NCBI GenBank assembly: GCA_003554565.1
Contig: PWGR01000245.1
Span: 1 to 14,574 of the forward strand
From: Clostridia bacterium
GTDB taxonomy: Bacteria; Bacillota; Sulfobacillia; SLMV01
Length of the DNA stretch: 14,574 nucleotides
Reading direction: 5' to 3'
The notes below the pieces were generated by a model that was not told the DNA's origin, ran no database searches, and worked only from the letters and a program-made list of their open reading frames with translations. Every line of letters begins with the position of its first letter. Within the stretch, counting starts at the first letter, position 1. The position numbers and the translations under genes were made by a program. Of the stretch, positions 1-7,004 are shown one piece after another.

Positions 1-444
1 CGAAAAAGCATCTCCGCCCAGTCCTGTGCATCAAGCCCACCTGCTCCCGGCTGGATGGTCACTATGGCATCCTCGCCGTCGTATTCACCCGAAAGCAGGA
101 TGGAAAGGCGAAGATCAGCTATGCCAGCGCGCAGTTTCTTAATCTCCGAGGCGACCTCCTGTAGGGCAGAACTGTCCTCCTCCTCTTCCGCCAGCTCGGC
201 GAGAATCATGGCCTCCTCGAGACGCTCGGAAAAATCATCGAAGAGCTTCAAAGGGCCGGACACCGATTTTCTCCGACGGATCACCGCCTGGGCCCCATCC
301 GGGTTGTCCCAAAAATTCGGCGAGCTCATCCTCTCGTCCAGCTCAGTCAGTTCCTCCCTGCGCCCGTCGGCGTCAAAGAGACCCCCTTATCTGTTCCAGC
401 TCATCACGTAGTCTCTTCAGATCAAAGACCAAATTTTGCGACAT
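1..444 (-). CDS. prfB: Peptide chain release factor 2, 5' part, read through a programmed +1 frameshift
   Basis: Release factor 2 recognises UGA and UAA stop codons and triggers peptide release on the ribosome. Translation starts at ATG 444 (MSQNLVFDLKRLRDELEQIRGSL) after a good Shine-Dalgarno, AGGAG at 453-457, 8 bases upstream. Codon 24 is an in-frame UGA (373-375). Shifting +1 there continues the protein as LDADGRREELTELDERMSSP and then NFWDN, a typical RF2 N-terminus. The reading runs on to QPGAGGLDAQDWAEML near the window edge, which matches the conserved RF2 stretch around G-x-GG-x-x-AQDW. The catalytic GGQ loop and the stop-codon-reading motif lie outside the window. The gene starts 22 bases after the secA stop, the order known from Bacillus secA-prfB, so the two are probably co-transcribed. 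Without the frameshift only a 23-residue peptide would be made. The identification is firm; only the 3' part is unseen. Confidence 0.95.
372..387 (-). promoter_or_regulatory. prfB: Programmed +1 ribosomal frameshift site of prfB
   Basis: On the minus strand the bases read AGG GGG TCT CTT TGA C. This has the parts of the classical RF2 autoregulation site: an internal Shine-Dalgarno-like AGGGGG, a 3-base spacer, the slippery CUU, and UGA followed by C. When RF2 is scarce the ribosome pauses at UGA, the CUU tRNA slips one base, and full-length RF2 is made. The codon before CUU is UCU, whereas the E. coli site has UAU. The mechanism is established for other species; its operation here is inferred from the sequence. 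Confidence 0.93.
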
Positions 445-466
445 GCCAGACACTCCTTTCAGTCAA

Positions 467-3070
467 TCAGTCGCGGTCACGGCAGCAGAACTTATATTTC
501 TTGCCGCTTCCGCACGGACAGGGATCATTTCTCCCTACCTTAGGCTTTTTCCGTTGGTACGGCTTCTTGCTTTTCGCCGCACCGGTACTGCTCCCGGAGG
601 ATGCTGAACCCACCGCCTCGCGGTGCGGGCGGGCGACGGCCGTCCCGGATTCTCCGGAGCCGCGAGCCTCGGTGACAATTGGCGCACTCGCAGACAGTTC
701 TTTCGAAGGCTTCTTTTCAATGTCGACCTTGAACACGTACTTGACGGCATCTTCTTTTATCGCCCTGATCAGCTCGGAAAACATGTGATGCGTCTCTCTC
801 CGGTACTCGGTCAGGGGATCACGCTGTCCATACGCCCGCAGGCTAATACCCTGCCTCAGCTCATCCACAGCGGCCAGGTAATCCATCCACTTATTGTCCA
901 CCACCCGGAGCAGGATAAGACGCTCCACTCTCTCCAACGCCCGCGCCCCGACCTCCTTTTTCTTGGCATGATACACAGCGCGGCCGACGCGGCACAGATG
1001 ATCGACCATCTCTTCCCGGCCACCCTCTTCCGCCTTGTCCGTCAGGCTCTCAACATCGATGCGTCGGGGCGGAAGCAGGTTCATCTCCAGGTCCTCCGTG
1101 AGTCCCTGCAGGTTCCAGGTCTCGGGATATCGCCCCTCCGAGGTGTAGCTCTGGACCTTGTGCTCGAGGAGATCATCGAGCATATCCAGAATTTCCTCGC
1201 TTACGGAATCACCGCGCAGTACTCGCCCGCGCTGTTCGTAGATTATCCTCCTCTGTTCGTTGAGAACGTCATCGTACTCCAGCAGGCGCTTGCGGATGTC
1301 GAAGTTGCGAGCCTCCACCTTTCTCTGTGCGTTCTCAATAGCCCGGCTGAGCATCGGGTGTTCCAGCCGCTCTTCCTCTGTGAAGCCCAGCTTCTCGAGA
1401 ATCCCGTCCACGGCCTCGCCAGCAAACAGGCGCATGAGGTCATCCTCGAGCGACACATAAAACTGCGACGACCCGGGGTCTCCCTGTCGCCCGGAGCGAC
1501 CACGGAGCTGGTTGTCAATGCGGCGACTCTCGTGTCGCTCGGAGGCGATTACATGCAGGCCGCCCAGATCCGTCACCCCGGGACCGAGAACTATGTCAGT
1601 TCCCCGGCCGGCCATGTTGGTGGCTATGGTAACTCGCCCCTGTTCGCCTGCTTTGGCTATGATCTCGGCCTCCCGTTCGTGGTGCTTGGCATTGAGAACC
1701 TCATGTGAGATCCCCCGCTGCTTCAATCTCCGGCTGAACTCCTCCGACTTGTCGACCGAAGTAGTGCCGACGAGAATAGGCTGCCCGTGCTGGTTACGCA
1801 GCACTATGTCCTCGACAACCGCACCGGTCTTTCCCTCCTCCGACTTGTACACGGCATCGGGAAGATCCTCGCGAATCATCGGCTCGTGCGTGGGGATAAC
1901 GACCACTTCCAGGTTGTAGATCTCGTGAAACTCGTCCGCCTCCGTGGCGGCCGTGCCGGTCATCCCCGCCAGCTTATCGTACATGCGGAAGTAATTCTGA
2001 AAGGTTATAGATGCAAGGGTCTGGGTCTCCTCGCGGATCTGCACACCTTCCTTGGCCTCTATAGCCTGGTGCAGGCCATTGCTGTACCGGCGCCCGGGCA
2101 TCAGTCTTCCGGTAAACTGGTCGACAATTATGACCTGATCGTCCCTCACGATGTAGTCCCGGTCCCGCTTCATGAGCGACTTGGCCTTGAGAGACTGACG
2201 GAGAGAATGGCTGTACTCGATGTGTTCCGGTTCGAAGAGGTTGTCAATTCCCAGTCGCTCCTCCACCTCGGCGACTCCCTCTTCTGTAGGCACCGCGGTG
2301 GAAGCTTTCTCATCCACGGTGTAGTGGACCTCCGGCTTCAGGCTCCTTCCAATGTGAGCAAAGGTGCGGTACACATCAGAGCTCTTCCTGGGCATTCCCG
2401 AGATTATGAGTGGGGTCCGGGCCTCGTCAACGAGGACACTGTCGACCTCGTCAACTATCGCATAATGCAGGGGTCTCTGCACCACCCGGTCCGGCGAGAC
2501 GGCCATATTATCCCTGAGGTAATCAAAACCAAATTCATTGTTGGTGCCGTAGGTCACATCGCACCGGTAAGATGCACGCCGCTCCGCCGAGTCAAGCCCG
2601 GGCACAATAGTCCCGACGTCCATACCGAGAAATCGATAGATCTGCCCCATCCACTCGGCGTCCCGTTCCGCCAGATAATCATTGACTGTAATGACGTGTA
2701 CTCCCCGGCCGGTCAGGGCATTTAGATATACAGGCATCGTGGCGGCAAGAGTCTTTCCCTCACCGGTTTTCATCTCGCAGATGTCACCCCGGTGCAGGAC
2801 GATGGCCCCCATCACCTGCTCGTCATAGTGCCGCTCCCCCAGAATCCTGCGGGCCGCCTCGCGAACCGTGGCGAACGCTCTGGGCAACAGAGCATCCAGA
2901 TCTGCCCCGCGTTCCAGCTCACCGCGGAAGATCCCGGTCTGGGCGCGGAGCACTTCATCGTCCATGGCCCGCACCTCGGGCTCCAGATCATTGACCTCCG
3001 CCACGTGGCCCGATAACTTCTTCAGCTGCCGCTCATTGTGATCGAATAGCTTCCGGACGAAATTGAGCAT
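467..3070 (-). CDS. secA: Preprotein translocase ATPase SecA
   Basis: SecA is the ATP-driven motor that pushes unfolded preproteins through the SecYEG channel at the cytoplasmic membrane. The 867-residue protein has the Walker A segment MKTGEGKT (100-107) and the DEVD box (207-210), followed by VDEARTPLIISG and the preprotein cross-linking region. The second helicase lobe carries NMAGRGTDI (485-493) and QLRGRSGRQGDPG (521-533). Helical scaffold and wing regions follow. The C-terminus ends in the zinc-binding SEC-C motif CPCGSGKKYKFCC (Cys851, 853, 862, 863), which binds SecB or ribosomes in other species. A low-complexity Ser/Ala/Gly linker precedes it. Length is normal and no key residue is missing. 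The ATG at 3070 has a moderate ribosome site (GGGAAGTGA, 7 bases upstream). It lies between the GerM lipoprotein gene and prfB. Confidence 0.98.
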   Translation of the reverse strand: MLNFVRKLFDHNERQLKKLSGHVAEVNDLEPEVRAMDDEVLRAQTGIFRGELERGADLDALLPRAFATVREAARRILGERHYDEQVMGAIVLHRGDICEMKTGEGKTLAATMPVYLNALTGRGVHVITVNDYLAERDAEWMGQIYRFLGMDVGTIVPGLDSAERRASYRCDVTYGTNNEFGFDYLRDNMAVSPDRVVQRPLHYAIVDEVDSVLVDEARTPLIISGMPRKSSDVYRTFAHIGRSLKPEVHYTVDEKASTAVPTEEGVAEVEERLGIDNLFEPEHIEYSHSLRQSLKAKSLMKRDRDYIVRDDQVIIVDQFTGRLMPGRRYSNGLHQAIEAKEGVQIREETQTLASITFQNYFRMYDKLAGMTGTAATEADEFHEIYNLEVVVIPTHEPMIREDLPDAVYKSEEGKTGAVVEDIVLRNQHGQPILVGTTSVDKSEEFSRRLKQRGISHEVLNAKHHEREAEIIAKAGEQGRVTIATNMAGRGTDIVLGPGVTDLGGLHVIASERHESRRIDNQLRGRSGRQGDPGSSQFYVSLEDDLMRLFAGEAVDGILEKLGFTEEERLEHPMLSRAIENAQRKVEARNFDIRKRLLEYDDVLNEQRRIIYEQRGRVLRGDSVSEEILDMLDDLLEHKVQSYTSEGRYPETWNLQGLTEDLEMNLLPPRRIDVESLTDKAEEGGREEMVDHLCRVGRAVYHAKKKEVGARALERVERLILLRVVDNKWMDYLAAVDELRQGISLRAYGQRDPLTEYRRETHHMFSELIRAIKEDAVKYVFKVDIEKKPSKELSASAPIVTEARGSGESGTAVARPHREAVGSASSGSSTGAAKSKKPYQRKKPKVGRNDPCPCGSGKKYKFCCRDRD

Positions 3071-3103
3071 GAATCAATCACTTCCCGTATCTGTTACTCC
3101 TAC

Positions 3104-3112
3104 AGTCTAACA
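3104..3112 (-). promoter_or_regulatory. Candidate extended -10 promoter for secA
   Basis: The minus strand reads TGTTAGACT, fitting an extended -10 element (TGn plus a 4/6 match to TATAAT), about 34 bases before the secA ATG. No convincing -35 box is seen 16 to 18 bases upstream. It sits just downstream of the 13-bp inverted repeat, so secA-prfB could be a separate transcription unit. This is a weak call from sequence alone. Confidence 0.3.
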
Positions 3113-3129
3113 CGTCACGCTCAGCACAA

Positions 3130-3168
3130 GTAGGCACTGCACGGAACGGGGCATTGTGCAGTGCCTAC
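3130..3168. repeat. Perfect 13-bp inverted repeat (stem-loop) between the GerM gene and secA
   Basis: GTAGGCACTGCAC (3130-3142) is matched exactly by its reverse complement at 3156-3168, with a 13-base loop. It lies 39 bases downstream of the lipoprotein stop and 60 bases upstream of secA. No T-run follows on either strand, so it is not a textbook intrinsic terminator. It could still end or attenuate transcription, stabilise an mRNA end, or be a dispersed REP-like palindrome. Confidence 0.85.
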
Positions 3169-3206
3169 CCACTCCTATCTCCAGCCGCGATGGCGGATTG
3201 AGTGTG

Positions 3207-4109
3207 TTATTTGCTCTCTCTGACCAGCATCTCATCATACTCCAGGGGCCCACTGAAATCCATATGTCCCAGGTTGGCCTCTTCACCATCAACCGTGAAC
3301 TGCACCCGGGAGATGTCCAGTTCATTTTCCACCAGGGTGTTCACTACGCTGTAGACCGCCAGCTGTTCCCCCAGGCTGCCCTGAACCCCGAGGATCTCCT
3401 CCGAAAAATCCACGATAGCCAGTTCCGGATCATCATCGTCCCGTTGGCCCAGCATTTTCGTGCCTTCAGGCAGGGTTCGGTGGTAATGCTCCGTCTCGGG
3501 CCCGATCATCAACTCAGCCAGGACCAGATCGATGGTCAGCGCTTCTGCCTCAACCGCCCGCACATCACGCTCCAGGTAGCCGTCGTTGCTGAAGAACAGT
3601 ACCACGCTATGGATCTGTACATCTTCATCTTCAGGGTCATGCTCGACGACTGCTGAATCATCGACATCGAATCTCACCATTATATCGCCGACCTCGACAT
3701 CCGGCAGGTCGTCCAGCTCAAACCGGGCCACTGCAACCGGATATGAGATCACCTGGATGTAGCTGGTGTCTTTATCCGGCTCGGTGTGCCTCGCCTCGAC
3801 ACTGACTGTCACGGGTTCATCGCCCTCGCGTTCGTACCGTATAGCCTCTACCTCTACACCGTGTCCCGGGTGGGGAACCTCCCCGCGTGCCACGGCCACA
3901 AAGATCGAATCGTTGTGCACCATCCAATCCGTGTGCGGCTCCTGCAGGTCCTCTATGTCACTCATCCATTCCCTTACTTCCCCCGGGGGATCTTCCGGTT
4001 TTTCAAAAGGCACGTCGCCGCTCGCGGGAGAGTCTCCCCCGCCGCATCCCACGGCGATAGAAAGAAGAACCGCCAGGCCGATGTACATAAAGTTACGGTA
4101 GTTCACCAC
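3207..4109 (-). CDS. GerM-domain lipoprotein with an N-terminal PrcB-like region
   Basis: This is a predicted surface lipoprotein of 300 residues. A short basic N-terminus and a hydrophobic stretch (9-20) lead to a lipobox ending A-V-G-Cys22, so the mature protein should be lipid-anchored outside the membrane. A Gly/Ser/Pro/acidic linker follows. Residues about 73-136 (PGHGVEVEAIRYEREGDEP then a VISYPVAVARF strand) resemble the C-terminal domain of PrcB. Residues about 169-290 (VVLFFSNDGYLER, LAELMIGPETE, LPEGTK, AVYSVVNTLVE, GHMDFSGPL) fit the GerM domain, first described in a Bacillus sporulation and germination protein. The protein is very rich in Asp and Glu. The start is GTG 4109 or GTG 4106, behind GGAGGG (4115-4120); the second gives spacing closer to the usual. 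It follows rnpB and precedes secA. The domain call for GerM is good, PrcB-like is tentative, and the function is unknown. Confidence 0.8.
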   Translation of the reverse strand: MVNYRNFMYIGLAVLLSIAVGCGGGDSPASGDVPFEKPEDPPGEVREWMSDIEDLQEPHTDWMVHNDSIFVAVARGEVPHPGHGVEVEAIRYEREGDEPVTVSVEARHTEPDKDTSYIQVISYPVAVARFELDDLPDVEVGDIMVRFDVDDSAVVEHDPEDEDVQIHSVVLFFSNDGYLERDVRAVEAEALTIDLVLAELMIGPETEHYHRTLPEGTKMLGQRDDDDPELAIVDFSEEILGVQGSLGEQLAVYSVVNTLVENELDISRVQFTVDGEEANLGHMDFSGPLEYDEMLVRESK

Positions 4110-4227
4110 TGGATCCCTCCCACATGTATTGGAGAATCCCTACAATATCTTGTTCTTCATCATGCATATTTATAGACGTGGAAAAGTGAATTGAGTTCCA
4201 TCCCTGGTCAGGTCAGATGTTCAGCAG

Positions 4228-4640
4228 CAATGAGCGGATCTGTAAGCCGAGTTCTGTCTCAGACAGCCATTTATCTGGGATGCCAGTTACCTGGCACCTC
4301 AAGCGGCCAACCCGAGAGGTAGGCGGGCCACCTCATCCCTCTCCTATTTGGCCTTGCTTCGGGTGGGGTTTGCCTGGCCGATCGGTTACCCGACCGCCGG
4401 TGGTCTCTTACACCACCATTTCACCCTTACCCGCCTCGCAGCGGGCGGTATAATTTCTGTGGCACTTTCCAGAGGTCGCCCTCTCCGGACGTTATCCGGC
4501 ACCCTGCCCTTTGAAGTTCGGACTTTCCTCACACAATCGGTACGTCATGCCCAGCAGGCATAAATCTGCAGTTTGCGCGGACAGAATTGAAGCCTGAGGG
4601 CGCAAACCGATTGTGCGCGGCTGCCCGACCCGCTCATCAC
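4228..4640 (-). ncRNA. rnpB: RNase P RNA (A type)
   Basis: This is the catalytic RNA that cleaves the 5' leader from precursor tRNAs together with the RnpA protein. The P1 helix closes the molecule: ATGAGCGG (4630-4637) pairs with CCGCTCAT (4230-4237). The universally conserved 5' block GAGGAAAGTCCGAACT is at 4515-4530, and its P4 partner ACAGAACTCGGCTTACAG is at 4240-4257. In between are the expected GGGTGCCGGATAACG, CCACAGAAA, GGGTGAAA and GTAAGAGACCACC segments and a GAGGTGGCCC loop that could contact the tRNA CCA end. P2 pairs roughly 4532-4540 with 4607-4615, and P3 pairs 4571-4578 with 4600-4607. The layout matches the A (ancestral) type, not the Bacillus B type. Length is about 410 nt. 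The ends are estimated from P1, to within a few bases. An additional small hairpin (4547-4561) lies between P3 and P2. Confidence 0.96.
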
Positions 4641-4651
4641 TGCAGTTAGAT

Positions 4652-4680
4652 AGTATAGCAGAATCCCGACCTTCTGTCGA
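4652..4680 (-). promoter_or_regulatory. Promoter of rnpB
   Basis: The minus strand shows TCGACA (4675-4680, 5/6 to TTGACA), a 17-base spacer, and TATACT (4652-4657, 5/6 to TATAAT) preceded by TGC, making an extended -10. Transcription would begin about 4640-4645, directly before the RNase P P1 helix. Placement and quality make this the best sigma-70-type promoter in the window. Confidence 0.8.
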
Positions 4681-4719
4681 AATTCGGGGTGGGTTCGCAC
4701 CGGACATGGCAGGACTGTT

Positions 4720-5853
4720 TCATTCGGCCGGGTGGGATTTGATATGGACATCGCGCTGCGGAAATGGAACTTCTATCCCGTGTTCCCGGAACTTCCTCAA
4801 GATGGCCAAGTTTACCTCACTGATAATGAGGCCGCGACGATGAAGGCGTCTCGAGGTCCAGATGCGAGCCTCGAGCTCAAGAGCGCTGTCTCCAAAAGAC
4901 AGAAAACGCGCCGAGGCACTCAGTACATCAGGAATCTCCTCGGCAGCCTCCGTCATCAGATCCAGTGCAAGTTCAACATCCGTCTCGTAGGAAACACCGA
5001 CGGGAATCCGGAACCGGACCCTCCTGTCCTTTTGCGACCAGTTGACCACCCGATCAGATACTAGCTCAGAATTCGGCACGATAATGTCTATGTTATCATT
5101 TGTCCGCACGGCGGTACTGCGCGCAGAGATCCGCACCACCCTGCCGTGTACGCTGCCGACCTCGATACGGTCGCCTACCTTTATGGGACGCTCGATCAGA
5201 AGGATCAGCCCCGAGATGAAGTTATTGGCAATATTTTGCAGGCCAAAACCGACACCGATACTGAGTGCACCGGCTATGACTGCCAGAGTACTCAGATCCA
5301 CACCAGCTATCTCAAAAGCCACCAGTAGACCCACTGCCAGAACGAGATACCCGCCCGCGGTAGCCAGTGCTTCCTGTATCCCAACATCCAGGCCCAGGCG
5401 CGAGAGTAGCTGGCGACGCATGAAGGTTCGGGCGAATCCCGAGGCCACGGCTACCGCGGCCACCAGCAGAGTTAAAACGAGCAGAAACTGCAGGGTCACG
5501 TCCTGGTCGCCGAGGCGGAATAGAGGCCTGGTGAATACACTCACCGCCACAGCTGTGTAGACGGTATGCGTTATATCCGCCATCTGTTGGCGGCCAATAC
5601 CCAGCGGTTCGTACAGACCCATTACGAAATAAAGGGCGGCAAACCAAGTCGCAAAAACCGAGGCCCGGACCAAAAATGCGAGACCGCGATAGAACTGGTG
5701 ATTGGTGAGGTGCCGGAGAATCTGCTCTTCTTCAGCCCGTTCCACGAGCCCCCTTATGCCCGAGACCAACTTTTTCATGACCAGTGTATACAGTACGGCG
5801 GCAATAGCAATTGATGCGGCTGTGATGTGTGCCAGCAGCTGCTCTGCAGCCAA
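4720..5853 (-). CDS. MscS-family small-conductance mechanosensitive channel
   Basis: This predicted inner-membrane channel opens when membrane tension rises after hypo-osmotic shock and releases solutes. The 377-residue protein has hydrophobic segments at about 7-26, 58-80, 90-108, 118-138 and 157-176. The Gly/Ala-rich pore helix follows (about 178-204, IAGALSIGVGFGLQNIANNF). The next block is the most typical MscS sequence: ISGLILLIERPIKVGDRIEV, then VRTNDNIDIIVPNSELV, which is the beta domain. The C-terminal alpha/beta domain follows and ends near IEVPFPQRDVHIK. This is longer than E. coli MscS, with extra N-terminal membrane segments. The start is TTG 5853 behind GGAGGGAGA (8 bases away); no better in-frame ATG or GTG is present. 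It lies 47 bases after the nif3 stop and is probably in the same transcript. Family call firm; exact subfamily unknown. Confidence 0.92.
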   Translation of the reverse strand: MAAEQLLAHITAASIAIAAVLYTLVMKKLVSGIRGLVERAEEEQILRHLTNHQFYRGLAFLVRASVFATWFAALYFVMGLYEPLGIGRQQMADITHTVYTAVAVSVFTRPLFRLGDQDVTLQFLLVLTLLVAAVAVASGFARTFMRRQLLSRLGLDVGIQEALATAGGYLVLAVGLLVAFEIAGVDLSTLAVIAGALSIGVGFGLQNIANNFISGLILLIERPIKVGDRIEVGSVHGRVVRISARSTAVRTNDNIDIIVPNSELVSDRVVNWSQKDRRVRFRIPVGVSYETDVELALDLMTEAAEEIPDVLSASARFLSFGDSALELEARIWTSRRLHRRGLIISEVNLAILRKFREHGIEVPFPQRDVHIKSHPAE

Positions 5854-5874
5854 CAGTGAACTCTCCCTCCGCCT

Positions 5875-5894
5875 CCACGTGATCCTTCACGTGG
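5875..5894. repeat. Perfect 8-bp hairpin between nif3 and mscS
   Basis: CCACGTGA and TCACGTGG are separated by 4 bases (TCCT), forming a perfect stem; each arm contains the palindrome CACGTG. It begins 6 bases after the nif3 stop and ends 4 bases before the mscS ribosome-binding site (5861-5870). No T-run follows, so it is more likely to modulate expression of mscS relative to nif3, or mRNA stability, than to terminate fully. Confidence 0.75.
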
Positions 5895-5900
5895 ATATCC

Positions 5901-7004
5901 CTATTTCCAGGGTTTAACCATAGCTTCCATCTCCAGGATCTCAACAGCCGGTCCCAGTGACCGAGTCAGGTACGAGGCCAGTCGGGCGACGATCGGCTGC
6001 TCGGTAGCTGCATGGCCGGCATCCAGGACGATGAGGCCCCGATCCAGCATGTCCCAGGCCCCGTGATGGGAAACATCCCCGGTGATGAACATCTCCGCAC
6101 CCGCTCCGGCAGCACGCTTTCCCAGCTTTTCGCCCGCCCCGCCGCAGACGGCAACTCGCTGGACCCTGCGATCCAGGTCGCCCGCAGCGCGAAGACTGCC
6201 GGCGCCGCACAGCTGGACCACACTCTCGATGACCTGCGCGGCGGCGACGGGCTCTGCCAGATTGCCGATGCGGCCCATCCCGGCCTGCGGGTTTCTGTTA
6301 TCCATAGGGAACAAATCGAAGGCGGGTTCCTCGTATGGATGCACACGGTAGAGCGTCGCGAGCACCCTTGATATGCGGTGGCGCGGCAGGACGGTTTCCA
6401 GTCGGCTCTCGTCTACCTCGGTCAGCTCGCCAGGGGAACCCAAGAAAGGATCAGTGCCCGCACCCGGCTTGAACGTCCCCGTGCCGCCGGTGTTGAATGT
6501 GCAGTGGCTGTATTGCCCAATGCTGCCTGCCCCGGCGTCACCCAGCGCCAGCCGGACTTCTTCCAGGTGGGATCTGGGTACATATACCACCAGTTTATTC
6601 AGATCTCTTACCGGCTCCAGTGGCACAACATCCTCCAGATCGAGTTCTTCAGCCAGCATCGCACTCGGACCCAGGCGCGAGCGATCCAGGTTGGTATGTG
6701 CACAGTACACGGCAACACCGGCCCCGGCCAGCTGCAGCAGGCGGTCGCCCGCAGGACAGTCGCCGCGCAATTGGCGCAGGGGGGTAAATATCAGCGGGTG
6801 ATGCGTGATCAGAAGATCCGCCCCCGCATCCAGAGTTTCCTGGAGAACTCCTGGCGTCACCTCCAGAGCCACCGCGGCACGATGCGCGCGTGCATCGGGG
6901 TGTCCGAGCTGCAGTCCGACATTGTCCCAATCGTCCGCCCATTCGGGAGGAGCAGCTTCCTCGATGGGAGCTATGACGTCGGTCACCCGGAGAGCATCGG
7001 TCAC
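5901..7004 (-). CDS. Nif3-like dinuclear metal-centre protein (YqfO/DUF34 family)
   Basis: This belongs to the widespread Nif3 family, often labelled GTP cyclohydrolase 1 type 2-like; its physiological reaction is not settled. The 367-residue protein has the two halves of the metal-binding domain with ligands in place: His68-His69 (ITHHPLIF), His103 and Asp107 (CAHTNLD), and His331 with Glu335 (DAGHAATE). DNVGLQLG (27-34) is also typical. Between the halves, residues about 136-234 form the PII/CutA-like insert known from YqfO, ending with the characteristic HPYEEPAFDLFPM. The start is GTG 7004 with a strong GGGAGGTG seven bases upstream. It overlaps the stop of the upstream phosphate butyryltransferase gene by 4 bases (GTGA), which indicates translational coupling. 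In many Firmicutes this gene sits near the sigma-A gene instead. Confidence 0.93.
   Translation of the reverse strand: MTDALRVTDVIAPIEEAAPPEWADDWDNVGLQLGHPDARAHRAAVALEVTPGVLQETLDAGADLLITHHPLIFTPLRQLRGDCPAGDRLLQLAGAGVAVYCAHTNLDRSRLGPSAMLAEELDLEDVVPLEPVRDLNKLVVYVPRSHLEEVRLALGDAGAGSIGQYSHCTFNTGGTGTFKPGAGTDPFLGSPGELTEVDESRLETVLPRHRISRVLATLYRVHPYEEPAFDLFPMDNRNPQAGMGRIGNLAEPVAAAQVIESVVQLCGAGSLRAAGDLDRRVQRVAVCGGAGEKLGKRAAGAGAEMFITGDVSHHGAWDMLDRGLIVLDAGHAATEQPIVARLASYLTRSLGPAVEILEMEAMVKPWK

Noticed and set aside
623..2725. Long plus-strand open frames (623-1708 and 1787-2725) opposite secA
   Set aside because: They are antisense to a clear, full-length secA with all helicase motifs. High third-position GC keeps opposite frames open; no ribosome site or known domain supports them.
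4110..4227. Promoter for the GerM lipoprotein gene around TATAAA in the AT-rich patch after rnpB
   Set aside because: A -10-like hexamer is present, but no -35 box at a proper distance and no clear sporulation-sigma consensus could be found, so I do not list it.
4217..4751. Short open frames inside the RNase P RNA region
   Set aside because: The region is explained by conserved RNase P RNA sequence and pairing; the frames carry no ribosome sites or motifs.
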